Below are positions 9,233-19,233 of a stretch of 35,663 bases of DNA, piece by piece (position 1 is the stretch's first letter; the number at the start of each line of letters is the position of its first letter). The stretch is from an uncultured Gardnerella sp. (GTDB taxonomy: Bacteria; Actinomycetota; Actinomycetes; Actinomycetales; Bifidobacteriaceae). A program made the position numbers and the translations under genes. The DNA lies in NCBI GenBank assembly GCA_947252975.1, contig CAMXWX010000007.1, forward strand, positions 1 to 35,663. The letters are read 5' to 3'. The notes under the pieces were generated by a model. The model saw nothing but the letters and a program-made list of their open reading frames with translations. It was not told the origin of the DNA and ran no database searches.

Positions 9233-12200
9233 ATGAAATTCGACTACCCTGTTGAGCTTCCTATTTGCGCAGCACACGACGAAATAATAGAAGCAATTAA
9301 GTCTTCACAAGTCGTGATTGTTTCCGGACAGACTGGCTCCGGTAAAACTACGCAAATCCCAAAAATGGCGCTTGAGCTTGGAAGAGGCGGAAGAGGTAAG
9401 CAAATCGTACACACTCAGCCTCGCCGTTTAGCTGCACGCACTGTTGCTGAGCGAATCGCAAGCGAAATGGAAGTAAAACTGGGTGAAGAAATCGGCTACC
9501 AAGTGCGATTTACCGACGAAAGTTCACCTAAAACGAAGCTTCGAATTGTTACTGACGGTATTTTACTTGCGCAAATTCAGCGAGATCCTCTTCTTACTAA
9601 ATACGACACGATTATTATTGACGAAGCTCACGAACGCAGTCTTAACATTGACTTTTTGCTAGGGTATTTAACAACTTTACTTCCGCAAAGACGCGATTTG
9701 AAGCTGATTATTACTTCGGCAACAATAGATTCTGCAAAATTCCGTGAACATTTCGAACAAGCTTTACACATAAAAGTTCCTGTTATTGAAGTTTCTGGAC
9801 GCACGTACCCTGTGAGAGTGCTTTATGAGCCGCTTGGCTCCGCGCCTTCACTTATGCGACATGTCCCCGGCTTTGCAGACATAACAATGGATGAGGAAAC
9901 TGTTGCAGAAAGCCAATCTAACGAAAGCAATCGAGACGATATTACAGATGAAGATATGACATCTGCAGTAACTCGCGCATGCGCTCAATTAGTTATTCAT
10001 TCAAGCCACGAGCAAGGCACGCGCGACATTATGGTTTTCGCTTCCGGCGAGCGCGATATTAGAGAGTTTGAAGCAGGATTACGCTCATATTTTGGCACTC
10101 GAGCAAGTGATATGAAACGAGCGGATGCTATTGAAATAGTGCCGCTTTTTGCGCGTCTTTCTGCAAAAGATCAGCATCGCGTATTTGAACATCACTCTCA
10201 TCAACGCATTGTTATTGCTACGAACGTTGCTGAAACTTCGCTTACTGTTCCTGGGATTCGATACGTTGTCGATCCTGGTTTTGCGAGAATTAGCAGATAT
10301 TCTAAGTCTGCAAAAGTGCAAAGGCTTCCTATAGAGCCGATTTCTCAAGCGAGCGCAGATCAGCGTTCTGGACGATGCGGACGAATCGCGGACGGAATTG
10401 CTATTAGACTTTACTCGCGCGAAGATTACGAAACTCGACCTCGTTTTACCGATCCTGAGATTCTGCGCACTTCGCTTGGAGCAGTAGTATTACACATGCT
10501 TTCAGTAGGCGTTGCTAAAACTGGCGAAGATATTACGAATTTCGGTTTTATTGACCCTCCTGATATGAAAGCAGTAAGCGACGGCTTTAATGAGCTTAAC
10601 GAGCTTGGCGCAATAAGCAGAAAATCAGGTTTCATTACTTTAACTCATATTGGACGCGAGCTTTCGAAATTGCCTATTGACATTCGTTTAGGACGCATGA
10701 TTGTTGAAGCAGCTCGTAAAACCACTCCGAATACTCTTGCTGCTGTGCTGGTAATTGTTGCGTTTTTGAGTTTGCAAGATCCTCGCGAGCGCCCTGAAGA
10801 ACAGCGTGAAGAAGCAGATAAACTTCATAATCGTTATGCCGATGAAACAAGCGATTTCTTAACTGCTTTAAATATTTGGGATTATATTTTCCAAGCAGAC
10901 GGAAATATGAGCAATAATGCTCTTCGCAAACTTTGCAAAGCGGAATTCTTCCACTTTTTGCGTTTAAAACAGTGGAAAGATTTAGTTAATCAACTTCAAG
11001 ACTTGTGTAAAGAATTACATTATAAAGTTGGCGAGCCTATTCCATCTAAAAGGCCATCTTTGGAAATTCGTCAACTTCCTAATAATCAGCAGGCTGCTCA
11101 TAGCTTGTGCTGCTCTTGGGATTCGCAAGGAATACACTCGTCGATGCTTGCAGGATTGCTTTCTATGTTGGGAATGCAAGTAGTGCGTGAACCGAAAGCT
11201 TCAGATTTTGCTAATTTGCATGGATCAGCAAAAATTCGCGCTATGAAACGCGCTCAAAAAATGGCTAAAAACGACTATCAAGGCGCGCGCGGAGGAAGAT
11301 TCGCAATATTCCCAGCTTCATCTGTTTCTAAAACAACTCCTTCATGGGTTATGTGTACGCAATTAGTTGAAACATCTAGACTTTGGGCAAGATATTGCGC
11401 GCAAATCGATCCTGCTTGGGCTGAGCCTCTTGCTAAAAATCTTACTAGAATCACGTATTCAGACGCTCATTGGAGCGCTTCTAAAGGTGCTGCTGTAGCA
11501 AAATCTAAGGTATTACTATACGGATTGCCTATTGTTCAAGATCGCACAGTTCAATGGGCTAGAGTTAATCCTTACGAAGCTCGAATGATTATGATTCGTC
11601 AAGGCTTAGTTGAAGCAGATGTGCAACAGCGTTTTGCACACGATGAGTTTATTTTAAATAATCACAATGTGCTTGAAGATGCAGATAATCAAGCAAATCG
11701 CACTCGCCAAATAAGCGAAACTGTAAACGACGAAGATTTATTTACTTTTTACGACACTCACATTCCTCAAGAAGCAACTACTATTGCAGCTCTTGCAAAA
11801 TGGTGGAAAGATAACCGCGAAGAAGATCCGCACAAGTTAGACTTTAATCCCGATGAAGTTGAACGTTTACAAACTACGCAAAGCACTGATTTAGCTGATT
11901 ATCCTGACCATTGGAATACAGTTGGTACAGACGGTCAGATTATAAGGTTGCGTTTAAGTTATGTGTATGATCCGGCTAATCCTTTGGACGGCGTAACAGT
12001 GCATGTGCCGCTTTACGTACTTTCGCGTTTAACTCCTGAAGAATTTACTTGGAATGTTCCAGGTTTGCTTGATGAGCTTATTATTGGCATGATTAAATCT
12101 TTGCCTAAAGCTCTACGAGTACAGTTTGTTCCAGCTCCTGACACTGCTCAAAAAATTCGCGCTTGGATTGACGAACATTACGACGAGCTTCCTGGGACTG

Positions 12201-13318
12201 GAGAAACAGAAAGCAATATAAAAAGCGAATGGCAAGATTTTAGAAAAGTTTTCACTAAAGCTGCAATTTGTGTAGTTGGCGCGCAAATACATCCTGAAGT
12301 TTTCGATGACGAGCAAATAAGCAGACTTTCGCCATACTTGCGCATGACGTTTAGTGTTGAAGAGAGAAAAGCTAACGAAAGTCGCAATAAACTTGCAGGT
12401 CGCAACAAGTACTCTAATCACGTAAAACCTACTCTTCTTGGAACAGACAAATCATTAATTGCATTGCAACAGCGTTTTGCGAAAGAAGCACAAGAATCTG
12501 CACGAGAAGTTGTAAATATCAAAGCAAATAAAGCAGCACAAGCTGGTCATGTAATTGAACGAGCAGATTTATTACACAAATCTGGTGCTACAAACCTTTC
12601 ACGCGCACAAATGGTTTGGCAAAGCGCATTGAATATGCTGCATTTAGACAATAAGCGTATTACTTCTCGCTGGCTTGGTTCTGAAGCTTTAATGCTCGCA
12701 GCTGCACCTTATTCAACTTCTAATGCTTTAGCAGAAGACTTGCAAATGGCTGCAGTAAAACGACTAATTGCGAACACGGATAATATTACTGACGACAATT
12801 TATTACGCGAAACTGTTGCAAACGTATCTGAAGTATATGAAGACACTGTTTATGCTGTTGCACACGATGTGATCGCAATATTGAAGCGTCAAGCAGAATC
12901 AAGTAAAGCTGTTTCCGGCAAGGCTGATTTACCGTTGCTTTCAGTGTTGCAATCAATCCGAGAACACACTGCAAGTCTTGTATACGAAGGATTTATTGCC
13001 AAAACTCCATCTGATTCTCTACCTCGTATTGAACGCTACTTGCATGCAGACGTGATTCGTCTTACTAAAGCTAAAGCAGATAAAAACCGTGACGTACGTT
13101 GGGCTTGGCAAGCAGATGAAGCACATAAGCTTGTAATAAAAACTCAAGAAGACACTCAGAAAATCCCAGCGGGACCCGCTCATGACGAGTCGCAAATGAT
13201 CGCTGAGAAATTACGTTGGATGTGCGAAGAATTCTATGTGTCTCTTTGGGCGCAAGAATTGGGAACTGCATATCCGATTAGCATACAACGCATGCGAAAG
13301 ATGATTGACGGAAGGTGA
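9233..13318 (+). CDS. hrpA: ATP-dependent RNA helicase HrpA
   Basis: Large DEAH-box helicase of 1361 aa, matching the ~1300-aa bacterial HrpA family. Motif I is GQTGSGKT (32-39), motif II DEAH (130-133), motif III SATID, and motif VI is contained in QRSGRCGR. The helicase-associated HA2/ratchet region and OB-like region follow, then a long C-terminal region of the DUF3418 type. In E. coli HrpA is linked to mRNA processing and to rescue of collided ribosomes. The polar stretch at about 220-240 between the two RecA lobes is longer than in typical members. The ATG at 9233 has only a weak purine run upstream (AAAAGAAA). The gene converges on the MFS gene. Confidence 0.95.
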   Translation: MKFDYPVELPICAAHDEIIEAIKSSQVVIVSGQTGSGKTTQIPKMALELGRGGRGKQIVHTQPRRLAARTVAERIASEMEVKLGEEIGYQVRFTDESSPKTKLRIVTDGILLAQIQRDPLLTKYDTIIIDEAHERSLNIDFLLGYLTTLLPQRRDLKLIITSATIDSAKFREHFEQALHIKVPVIEVSGRTYPVRVLYEPLGSAPSLMRHVPGFADITMDEETVAESQSNESNRDDITDEDMTSAVTRACAQLVIHSSHEQGTRDIMVFASGERDIREFEAGLRSYFGTRASDMKRADAIEIVPLFARLSAKDQHRVFEHHSHQRIVIATNVAETSLTVPGIRYVVDPGFARISRYSKSAKVQRLPIEPISQASADQRSGRCGRIADGIAIRLYSREDYETRPRFTDPEILRTSLGAVVLHMLSVGVAKTGEDITNFGFIDPPDMKAVSDGFNELNELGAISRKSGFITLTHIGRELSKLPIDIRLGRMIVEAARKTTPNTLAAVLVIVAFLSLQDPRERPEEQREEADKLHNRYADETSDFLTALNIWDYIFQADGNMSNNALRKLCKAEFFHFLRLKQWKDLVNQLQDLCKELHYKVGEPIPSKRPSLEIRQLPNNQQAAHSLCCSWDSQGIHSSMLAGLLSMLGMQVVREPKASDFANLHGSAKIRAMKRAQKMAKNDYQGARGGRFAIFPASSVSKTTPSWVMCTQLVETSRLWARYCAQIDPAWAEPLAKNLTRITYSDAHWSASKGAAVAKSKVLLYGLPIVQDRTVQWARVNPYEARMIMIRQGLVEADVQQRFAHDEFILNNHNVLEDADNQANRTRQISETVNDEDLFTFYDTHIPQEATTIAALAKWWKDNREEDPHKLDFNPDEVERLQTTQSTDLADYPDHWNTVGTDGQIIRLRLSYVYDPANPLDGVTVHVPLYVLSRLTPEEFTWNVPGLLDELIIGMIKSLPKALRVQFVPAPDTAQKIRAWIDEHYDELPGTGETESNIKSEWQDFRKVFTKAAICVVGAQIHPEVFDDEQISRLSPYLRMTFSVEERKANESRNKLAGRNKYSNHVKPTLLGTDKSLIALQQRFAKEAQESAREVVNIKANKAAQAGHVIERADLLHKSGATNLSRAQMVWQSALNMLHLDNKRITSRWLGSEALMLAAAPYSTSNALAEDLQMAAVKRLIANTDNITDDNLLRETVANVSEVYEDTVYAVAHDVIAILKRQAESSKAVSGKADLPLLSVLQSIREHTASLVYEGFIAKTPSDSLPRIERYLHADVIRLTKAKADKNRDVRWAWQADEAHKLVIKTQEDTQKIPAGPAHDESQMIAEKLRWMCEEFYVSLWAQELGTAYPISIQRMRKMIDGR

Positions 13319-13358
13319 AAACTGTTTCGCATATATGCATATATTTTTCTTAGCGCTT

Positions 13359-13380
13359 GCAATGTTGTAAACAATATTGC
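13359..13380. other. Hairpin between hrpA and the MFS gene
   Basis: GCAATGTTGT and ACAATATTGC can pair as a 10-bp stem (one G-U) in the 142-base gap between the convergent hrpA and MFS stops. There is no T-tract on either side, so it is not a convincing intrinsic terminator. It is the only structure I see in this gap. Confidence 0.3.
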
Positions 13381-13460
13381 TCATAACGTTGCAAACAAAC
13401 TTTATTTGCACAGTTGCTAAGTTATTGCCAATTATAATTCTATTGCTTTTGCTTTCACTA

Positions 13461-14918
13461 TTATTTTTGGTCTTGTTCTTGATCTTCGTCTACTTCGATT
13501 GCATTGCTTTCTTTAGTGATAAAGTTTCTGAATGTAAATACGATAATTCCTAATAATGCAACAGCAGCACACATAAGAGATATGTTTGCAAATCCAGACG
13601 AAATACCAGAAGCACCGGTTATAGAATCCCCACTCAACATGTTTTTATCTAATATTCCGTCAAAAATTACTACACCAACAGACGCAGAAACACTAATAGC
13701 TAAATCATTCATTCCGCACCCTCTGCCAGATTCTTCAACTGGAAGAGATGAAAGAATTGTTGAGGCCAGTGGAGAATACACCATTCCACAACCTGCATAA
13801 TAAATGCATGCACACAAAGCTATAGCCAAGAATCCAGAATTTATTAATACTGCAATACCAATCCATCCGCAAAGTATAAACAATATTGCTAATAATAAAC
13901 CTGTTTTTCTTCCTATACGACTAATTATTAAGCCTGAGCATGAACCGAATATTGCAGCAACAATAAAAGCCCAAACTAAATAAGAAGCTACTTGTGAAGT
14001 AGTCATATTATACAAAGTTTTTCCAACTCTATTGAACAGTGGACTTATGCAATAATTCGTGAAGTATATTATGCCCATCAAAATTATGCCAGAAAGCCAA
14101 CGAATATTCTTGAAGAAAGCTGGCGTAACGAATGGCTCTTTAGCTTTACTAATGTAAATACCAAAAATTATAAACAATATAATTGCTGAAATAAGCATCA
14201 ACAAGTTTCTGTATGAAATGAACAATGTAAGAGATGCAACAGCAAATCCAAAGACTGTAAAACCAACAACATCAATTTTTTTACCATTGCCGTTTTTTGT
14301 TGGTAAATAATGCAATAATGCCGGCAATATTAGAATAGTTAATGCTGGAATTAAGAATAAATATTGCCAAGCAATAGAGCTTAACAATCCTGCTGAAAAC
14401 ACTCCAATACATGCAGAAAGCTGGTACGATGCTGTAAATAATCCGAAGAAGATAACTTTCAAATCATTTCGCAAATATTTTGTTGCAATTACTAAGAATG
14501 ATGAACCTGCTACTTGTTCACCAGTTGTTTGCATAATACGAGCAGCAATAACTGTCCACAAATTTGGCTCAAAACAAGAATTAGCTACAAATCCAAAAAC
14601 TGAGCCTATAAACAAAGATGTTAATCCAATGGTTACTAGCTTTTTTAATGACACAAAGTCGCCTAAAGAACCGTAAATAAAGCATACGATTCCTAAAATA
14701 ATGCCAGGTAAACCTGTTATAAGAGGCGCTTGATCAACAGCTTTCACATCTATACCAACTTGTTTATAAACAAGGTTGAAACCTTGCAAGCACAACGTGC
14801 TAATAATAAATGTAATAAGCAGTAGTATTAACGCACGAACAGCAACCTTATTGCGCATTTCTGGGTCATCATAAGGATCCATAGAAGAACAATCAATTCG
14901 TTTAGTTCCAATCATCAT
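13461..14918 (-). CDS. MFS transporter, DHA-type multidrug/tetracycline-like efflux family
   Basis: Polytopic membrane protein of 485 aa with about 14 hydrophobic segments, as in drug:H+ antiporters of the DHA2/TetA(K) type. The loop between segments 2 and 3 (YGSLGDFVSLKK) is a recognisable version of the MFS motif A. Conserved glycine/proline-rich helix 5 (VAGSSFLVIATKYL) and a central charged loop (LPTKNGNGKKID) separate the halves. The C-terminus is acidic (EVDEDQEQDQK). The ATG at 14918 is chosen because AGGAG lies 9 bases upstream; a longer frame beginning at 14999 has no ribosome-binding site. The substrate cannot be inferred from sequence. It is divergent from the lysozyme-like gene. 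Confidence 0.85.
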   Translation of the reverse strand: MMIGTKRIDCSSMDPYDDPEMRNKVAVRALILLLITFIISTLCLQGFNLVYKQVGIDVKAVDQAPLITGLPGIILGIVCFIYGSLGDFVSLKKLVTIGLTSLFIGSVFGFVANSCFEPNLWTVIAARIMQTTGEQVAGSSFLVIATKYLRNDLKVIFFGLFTASYQLSACIGVFSAGLLSSIAWQYLFLIPALTILILPALLHYLPTKNGNGKKIDVVGFTVFGFAVASLTLFISYRNLLMLISAIILFIIFGIYISKAKEPFVTPAFFKNIRWLSGIILMGIIYFTNYCISPLFNRVGKTLYNMTTSQVASYLVWAFIVAAIFGSCSGLIISRIGRKTGLLLAILFILCGWIGIAVLINSGFLAIALCACIYYAGCGMVYSPLASTILSSLPVEESGRGCGMNDLAISVSASVGVVIFDGILDKNMLSGDSITGASGISSGFANISLMCAAVALLGIIVFTFRNFITKESNAIEVDEDQEQDQK

Positions 14919-15049
14919 TATCTTACTCTCCTGCCACATCCTAATAATTCCAACATTTGTGCAGAAAACTACTGCAAATAAATCAATCTGCCCTAACAAT
15001 CTAAAGTTAATCGCAACAAATTCTTCGCGCGTAGCTACTCAATCGGATA

Positions 15050-15079
15050 ATTCTACAGTTTGATAGTTACAATCAACAA
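15050..15079 (-). promoter_or_regulatory. Candidate promoter of the MFS gene
   Basis: Reading the minus strand, TTGTTG (15079-15074) and TAGAAT (15055-15050) are separated by 18 bases, giving a plausible -35/-10 pair. The predicted leader to the ATG at 14918 would be about 125 bases. The -35 is a modest match and the region is AT-rich. Confidence 0.35.
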
Positions 15080-15168
15080 TAAAAATTGGGAACAATTTTA
15101 AAAAATAATCACAATAATAAAATGATTCGCATATCACTTATAATGTAACAAGCTAAGTAGGAGGAAAC

Positions 15169-16095
15169 ATGGTGCAGAGAAGAAAGAAACATGATTCTAT
15201 TCATGTCAACCTAAATAGTGAACATAATAGTGGTGCTCATCACAATAAAAACAACAGTTCTTTAAAGCATAAGTTTTACTCCAATAAAATTTTACGAAAC
15301 ATTATTATTGCTGTCATAGGCATTGCTATTATCATTCCTGTTGTTCAGTGGATACGTTGGGAACAGACTGTTTCTGATCTTCGCAACAAACAAGAACAAC
15401 TTGTGTCACGCTTTGATTTTAATCCAGGCAATATTATTTCTGATTCTCAATTTTTTGACGATAACGCAATGAGTAAAGATGAAGTACGCAATTTTATACG
15501 CAAAAAAGGAGCAAAATGCACTGGTAAAAATTGCTTAAAAAATGCGTACTTTAATACTCACACTATTCCTGCCGATTCACTATGTTCAAAGTATCAAGGT
15601 GTAAGCAAAGAATCTTCTGCAGACATAATATACAAATCAGCAAAAGCATGTCATATCAGTCAACAAGTATTACTTACAATGCTGCAAAAAGAACAACATC
15701 TTGTAACAGACACTGATCCTAGCGATTTCCAATACAAATCAGCTATGGGATTAGATTGTCCAGATGATTCTCATTGCAACCCACGTTTTGCAGGATTCTT
15801 TAAACAAGTAATTGGTTCCGCAAGAAGATATAGATATTATCTTCTTCATAACGATCAATATAACTACCACCCTAACACGATTAACACAATTCAATATTCG
15901 CCAAATAAATCATGCGGATCTAGCAATGTTTATATCGAAAATAAGGCTACTGCATTGCTTTATATCTATACTCCTTATCAGCCAAATATAGAATCGTTAA
16001 AAGCTGGATACGGCGAAGGAAATTCGTGCTCAGCATATGGAAATCGCAATTTTTCATTGATTTACTCTGCATGGTTCGGAGATCCTCGCAAATAA
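15169..16095 (+). CDS. Membrane-anchored lysozyme-like surface protein ('hemagglutinin' domain of Actinobacteria)
   Basis: 308 aa with a basic, polar cytoplasmic N-terminus, one membrane anchor near residues 42-62 (IIIAVIGIAIIIPVVQWI) and an extracellular domain. The extracellular part matches a domain found in many actinobacterial proteins labelled hemagglutinin. It has FNPGNIISD near the start, four or more cysteines as probable disulfides, LLTMLQKEQHLV with a glutamate placed like the catalytic Glu of lytic transglycosylases, the YTPYQPN motif, and a closing SAYGNRNFSLIYSAWFGDP. A peptidoglycan-acting role is inference from fold resemblance. The ATG is well supported by GGAGG 5 bases upstream (AGGAGGAAAC). 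A TATAAT at 15139-15144 is a likely -10, although no -35 is recognisable. Confidence 0.75.
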   Translation: MVQRRKKHDSIHVNLNSEHNSGAHHNKNNSSLKHKFYSNKILRNIIIAVIGIAIIIPVVQWIRWEQTVSDLRNKQEQLVSRFDFNPGNIISDSQFFDDNAMSKDEVRNFIRKKGAKCTGKNCLKNAYFNTHTIPADSLCSKYQGVSKESSADIIYKSAKACHISQQVLLTMLQKEQHLVTDTDPSDFQYKSAMGLDCPDDSHCNPRFAGFFKQVIGSARRYRYYLLHNDQYNYHPNTINTIQYSPNKSCGSSNVYIENKATALLYIYTPYQPNIESLKAGYGEGNSCSAYGNRNFSLIYSAWFGDPRK

Positions 16096-16145
16096 TATTC
16101 GTTAGATCAACATAGAAATACAATTTTGGTGTATAAGCGTCGAGA

Positions 16146-16151
16146 TATACT
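16146..16151 (+). promoter_or_regulatory. Candidate -10 element (TATACT) of the HelD-like gene
   Basis: TATACT lies about 50 bases upstream of the ATG chosen for the helicase gene. A -35 is weak (TTTTGG with a 16-base spacer). Transcription would start near 16158, only a few bases before the in-frame TTG at 16166, which is one reason to prefer the downstream ATG. Confidence 0.35.
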
Positions 16152-16201
16152 TAGATGCCTAATTTTTGGCACAATTGGTTGCGGTATTTTACGAAGAATG
16201 G

Positions 16202-18484
16202 ATGCGTATGTCTACCTATTCCTCACAACTTGGTGAAGAACAACAAGCTGTTGACCGAGCTTATAGCCGTCTAGACGATTTGCGTAATACTATTCGCGCA
16301 CGCTTAGACGCTGTGCGCGCGTCAGGTTCGCACAGTTCACCAACACAGCGCACAGAGCGCGACTCATTCGCAACCATGTACGAAGATCGTCTTACACAAT
16401 TACGAGCTGTTGAGGATCGTCTTGTTTTTGGAAGGCTTGATAACACAGAAGGCATTAGGCGATACATTGGTCGCATTGGTTTGCTTAGCGAAAACCATGA
16501 TCCTATTCTTACAGATTGGCGCGCTGAAGCTGCACGACCTTTTTATGAGGCAACCCCTTCGCATCATGGCGATATTGTTATGCGTCGTCACATTACACTC
16601 CGTTTCAGAGACGTTATTGGTGTTGAAGATGAAGTACTTGACATACATTCTGATGAAATAGGAAAAGCTTCACAACAAGGTACTCTTACTGGCGAAGGAG
16701 CACTGCTCGCATCTTTAGGTTCTCGCAGAACCGGCAAAATGACTGATATTGTTGCCACTATTCAAGCAGAACAAGATCGAATTATTCGCGCTCCTCTTGA
16801 TCACACTATTGTTGTACAGGGAGGTCCTGGCACAGGAAAAACAGCTGTTGCTTTGCACAGAGCAGCCTATTTGTTATACACTCACAGGCGCAAACTTGAG
16901 CGTTCAGGAGTTCTTATTGTTGGTCCAAGTTCGGCATTCTTGCGTTATATTGATCAAGTACTCCCTTCTCTTGGTGAAACAGGTGTAGTAAGTAGAACTA
17001 TTTCCGACTTAATTCCTGGAATTTGTGCTACAGCTGAAGATTCTCCATATGCAGCAAAATTAAAGGGAATGTATCGTATGCGAACAGTTATTGCGAATGC
17101 AATTGCCGCTCGTATTCGCGTTCCTAAAAATCTTCCAACAATTCATGTTGGAGGATTTAGTATTCCTCTTCTAAAAGAAGATATTGAGATAGCTCAATCA
17201 GATGCTCAACGGACTCACCAGCCGCATAACCAGGCGCGAAATACTTTTATAAAAACTGTGCTCAGCATATTGAAAAATCGTTATTTGGAAAAGCTTGATT
17301 ATGTTCCAGATCAAGTTGAATTAAACGATATAACTTCTCAACTTCGTCTTGACGATAAACTGCGCATTACTTTAAATCTTGCATGGTTACCTATGACTGG
17401 AGAATGGCTTATTGACCAACTTTTTGCTAAACCTGACAAATTACGCACATACGCACCTTGGTTAAGCAACGAAGATATCAACTCACTTACTAGACCAAAA
17501 GGCAGCCCGCTTACTCGTTCTGATATTCCATTACTTGATGAAGCTATGGAATTGCTTGGTCCTGATCCAAAACTTGACGCTCAAAGATCTGCAGCACAAG
17601 CAAAAAAACTTGAAGAACAGCAATTTGCAGCTGACACTCTAGCACAAGCTGGTATTGGAAATGGCATAGTAACCGCCGATATGCTTCTTGATAATCTGCA
17701 AGGCGACGATGCAGGAATGCTTGCCCGTAAAGCAGCTTCTGACCGCGAGTGGACATATGGTCACGTAGTTGTCGATGAAGCTCAAGAGCTCACAGCAATG
17801 GATTGGAGAATGCTTATTCGTCGTTGTCCTTCACGCTCCTTTACTATTGTTGGCGATGTTGCACAGACTTCTGCGCTCGGAGGAACTCACAGATGGCAGA
17901 AGAATATGAATTCTCTATTTGGAGAACCAAATTGGGATCTTTACGAGTTAACAATTAATTATCGAAATCCTAGTGAAGTTTCTGAAGCAGCAAGCAAGGT
18001 TGCAACAGATTCAGGATTATACATTTCTACTGTTCATGCAGTTCGCTCAGTACCTGATTCACTTGTATCACAAACGGTTGAATCACAAGATGAACTCGAT
18101 ACTGCACTTGCAGAATCTTGTACAAAACTATTCGAAAAATTTGTCTCTGATGATGGTAGTGGTCGTATTGCAATCATTACTCCTAACAGCATGGTTAGCC
18201 ATGCTAAAAAGGTTGTAAACCAAGCATTAGAACATGCATTACCTGAAAAATTATGGAATCAGTTAAACAAACAAAATGCCGATGATTGCCAATGCAGCGT
18301 TTGCACAGCTGAGGAAGTAAAAGGTCTTGAATATGACGCTGTCATAGTGTTGCAACCTTCTCAAATTGAACAGGAAGCAGCATCTAGACTAGCTGCTGCA
18401 GCCAATCTATATGTTGCAATGACTAGACCAACTCAAAAATTGCATATAATACGCACTAAAGATGACGCAAATTTTGAGAAATAG
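16202..18484 (+). CDS. HelD/HelR-type UvrD-like helicase (RNA polymerase recycling factor)
   Basis: About 760 aa, superfamily 1. The N-terminal ~130 residues are charged and helical (QLGEEQQAVDRAYSRLDDLRN...), the position of the HelD arm that enters the RNA polymerase secondary channel. The SPTQRTERDSFATMYEDRL block is typical of actinobacterial HelD. ATPase motifs are Walker A GGPGTGKT (207-214), Walker B VVVDEAQEL, motif III FTIVGDVAQ, motif IV LTINYRNPSE and motif VI YVAMTRPTQKL. UvrD and Rep lack this N-terminal arm. HelD proteins dissociate stalled RNA polymerase from DNA, and some actinobacterial ones (HelR) displace rifamycins. The start is ATG 16202 or 16208; TTG 16166 is also in frame but has no ribosome-binding site. 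It converges on nrdR with a 61-base gap. Confidence 0.85.
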   Translation: MRMSTYSSQLGEEQQAVDRAYSRLDDLRNTIRARLDAVRASGSHSSPTQRTERDSFATMYEDRLTQLRAVEDRLVFGRLDNTEGIRRYIGRIGLLSENHDPILTDWRAEAARPFYEATPSHHGDIVMRRHITLRFRDVIGVEDEVLDIHSDEIGKASQQGTLTGEGALLASLGSRRTGKMTDIVATIQAEQDRIIRAPLDHTIVVQGGPGTGKTAVALHRAAYLLYTHRRKLERSGVLIVGPSSAFLRYIDQVLPSLGETGVVSRTISDLIPGICATAEDSPYAAKLKGMYRMRTVIANAIAARIRVPKNLPTIHVGGFSIPLLKEDIEIAQSDAQRTHQPHNQARNTFIKTVLSILKNRYLEKLDYVPDQVELNDITSQLRLDDKLRITLNLAWLPMTGEWLIDQLFAKPDKLRTYAPWLSNEDINSLTRPKGSPLTRSDIPLLDEAMELLGPDPKLDAQRSAAQAKKLEEQQFAADTLAQAGIGNGIVTADMLLDNLQGDDAGMLARKAASDREWTYGHVVVDEAQELTAMDWRMLIRRCPSRSFTIVGDVAQTSALGGTHRWQKNMNSLFGEPNWDLYELTINYRNPSEVSEAASKVATDSGLYISTVHAVRSVPDSLVSQTVESQDELDTALAESCTKLFEKFVSDDGSGRIAIITPNSMVSHAKKVVNQALEHALPEKLWNQLNKQNADDCQCSVCTAEEVKGLEYDAVIVLQPSQIEQEAASRLAAAANLYVAMTRPTQKLHIIRTKDDANFEK

Positions 18485-18545
18485 AACTCAAAATAATGCA
18501 AAAGCGCAGGGAATAGATATTCTGTAACAATAATCGATAAAATTA

Positions 18546-19001
18546 TTATTCTTCTGTTTTACTGCGCTTCAAATCTTCAATGGCATGTTCAAAATCTTCA
18601 AGACCCGTGAAGTTTTGGTACACACTTGCAAAACGAAGATATGCAACTTCATCTAATTCACGCAATGGCTTAAGAATAGCTTTGCCAACTTCTTCAGATG
18701 TAACTTGCGCTAAACCTCGTGCTCGCAAATCAGCTTCTACTCGCATACCAATCGTCTTTAATGCCTCAGCATTAATAGGGCGTCCTTGACATGCTTTGCT
18801 AACACCGGCAACAACTTTTGCTCGATCAAAAGGTTCAATAGAGCCTGAACGCTTCATTACAAGCAACTGAGTTGTTTCTACTGTAGTAAATCGATTACCA
18901 CAAACTTGGCATTCACGTCTACGGCGAATAGAGTAACCATCTTCGCTGATACGAGTATCTATAACTTTCGTATCAGAATTTTTACAAAAAGGACAATGCA
19001 T
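18546..19001 (-). CDS. nrdR: Transcriptional repressor NrdR
   Basis: Represses ribonucleotide reductase genes by binding NrdR boxes, sensing dATP/ATP through an ATP-cone. The product is 151 aa, the usual length. The zinc ribbon has C3, C6, C31 and C34, with IRRRREC between them. The ATP-cone follows (VMKRSGSIEPFDRAKVVAGVSKAC...). No NrdR-regulated nrd operon is in this window. There is no clear ribosome-binding site at the ATG. It lies downstream of the LysM gene on the same strand, the order also seen in M. tuberculosis (Rv2718c-Rv2719c next to lexA). The 232-base gap to the LysM gene is AT-rich, with no terminator that I can see. Confidence 0.95.
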   Translation of the reverse strand: MHCPFCKNSDTKVIDTRISEDGYSIRRRRECQVCGNRFTTVETTQLLVMKRSGSIEPFDRAKVVAGVSKACQGRPINAEALKTIGMRVEADLRARGLAQVTSEEVGKAILKPLRELDEVAYLRFASVYQNFTGLEDFEHAIEDLKRSKTEE

Positions 19002-19233
19002 ATATTCAGCATACTAAAAAATAGCGAAAAACTACATAATATTATTCACTTTATTCAAATATTTCCGAATATTATACGATTTTATTGTCCATAATCCGAA
19101 ATACTCCATAAAACACACTGAATATTACATCATCATTTTCAGTAAAACTTATCTCATCAGTTTCAATTTCAAATATAGTAATATTTTCCCTTCTCATATT
19201 CCCCCCAATTTCATACTATTTGCACTCAATCAA

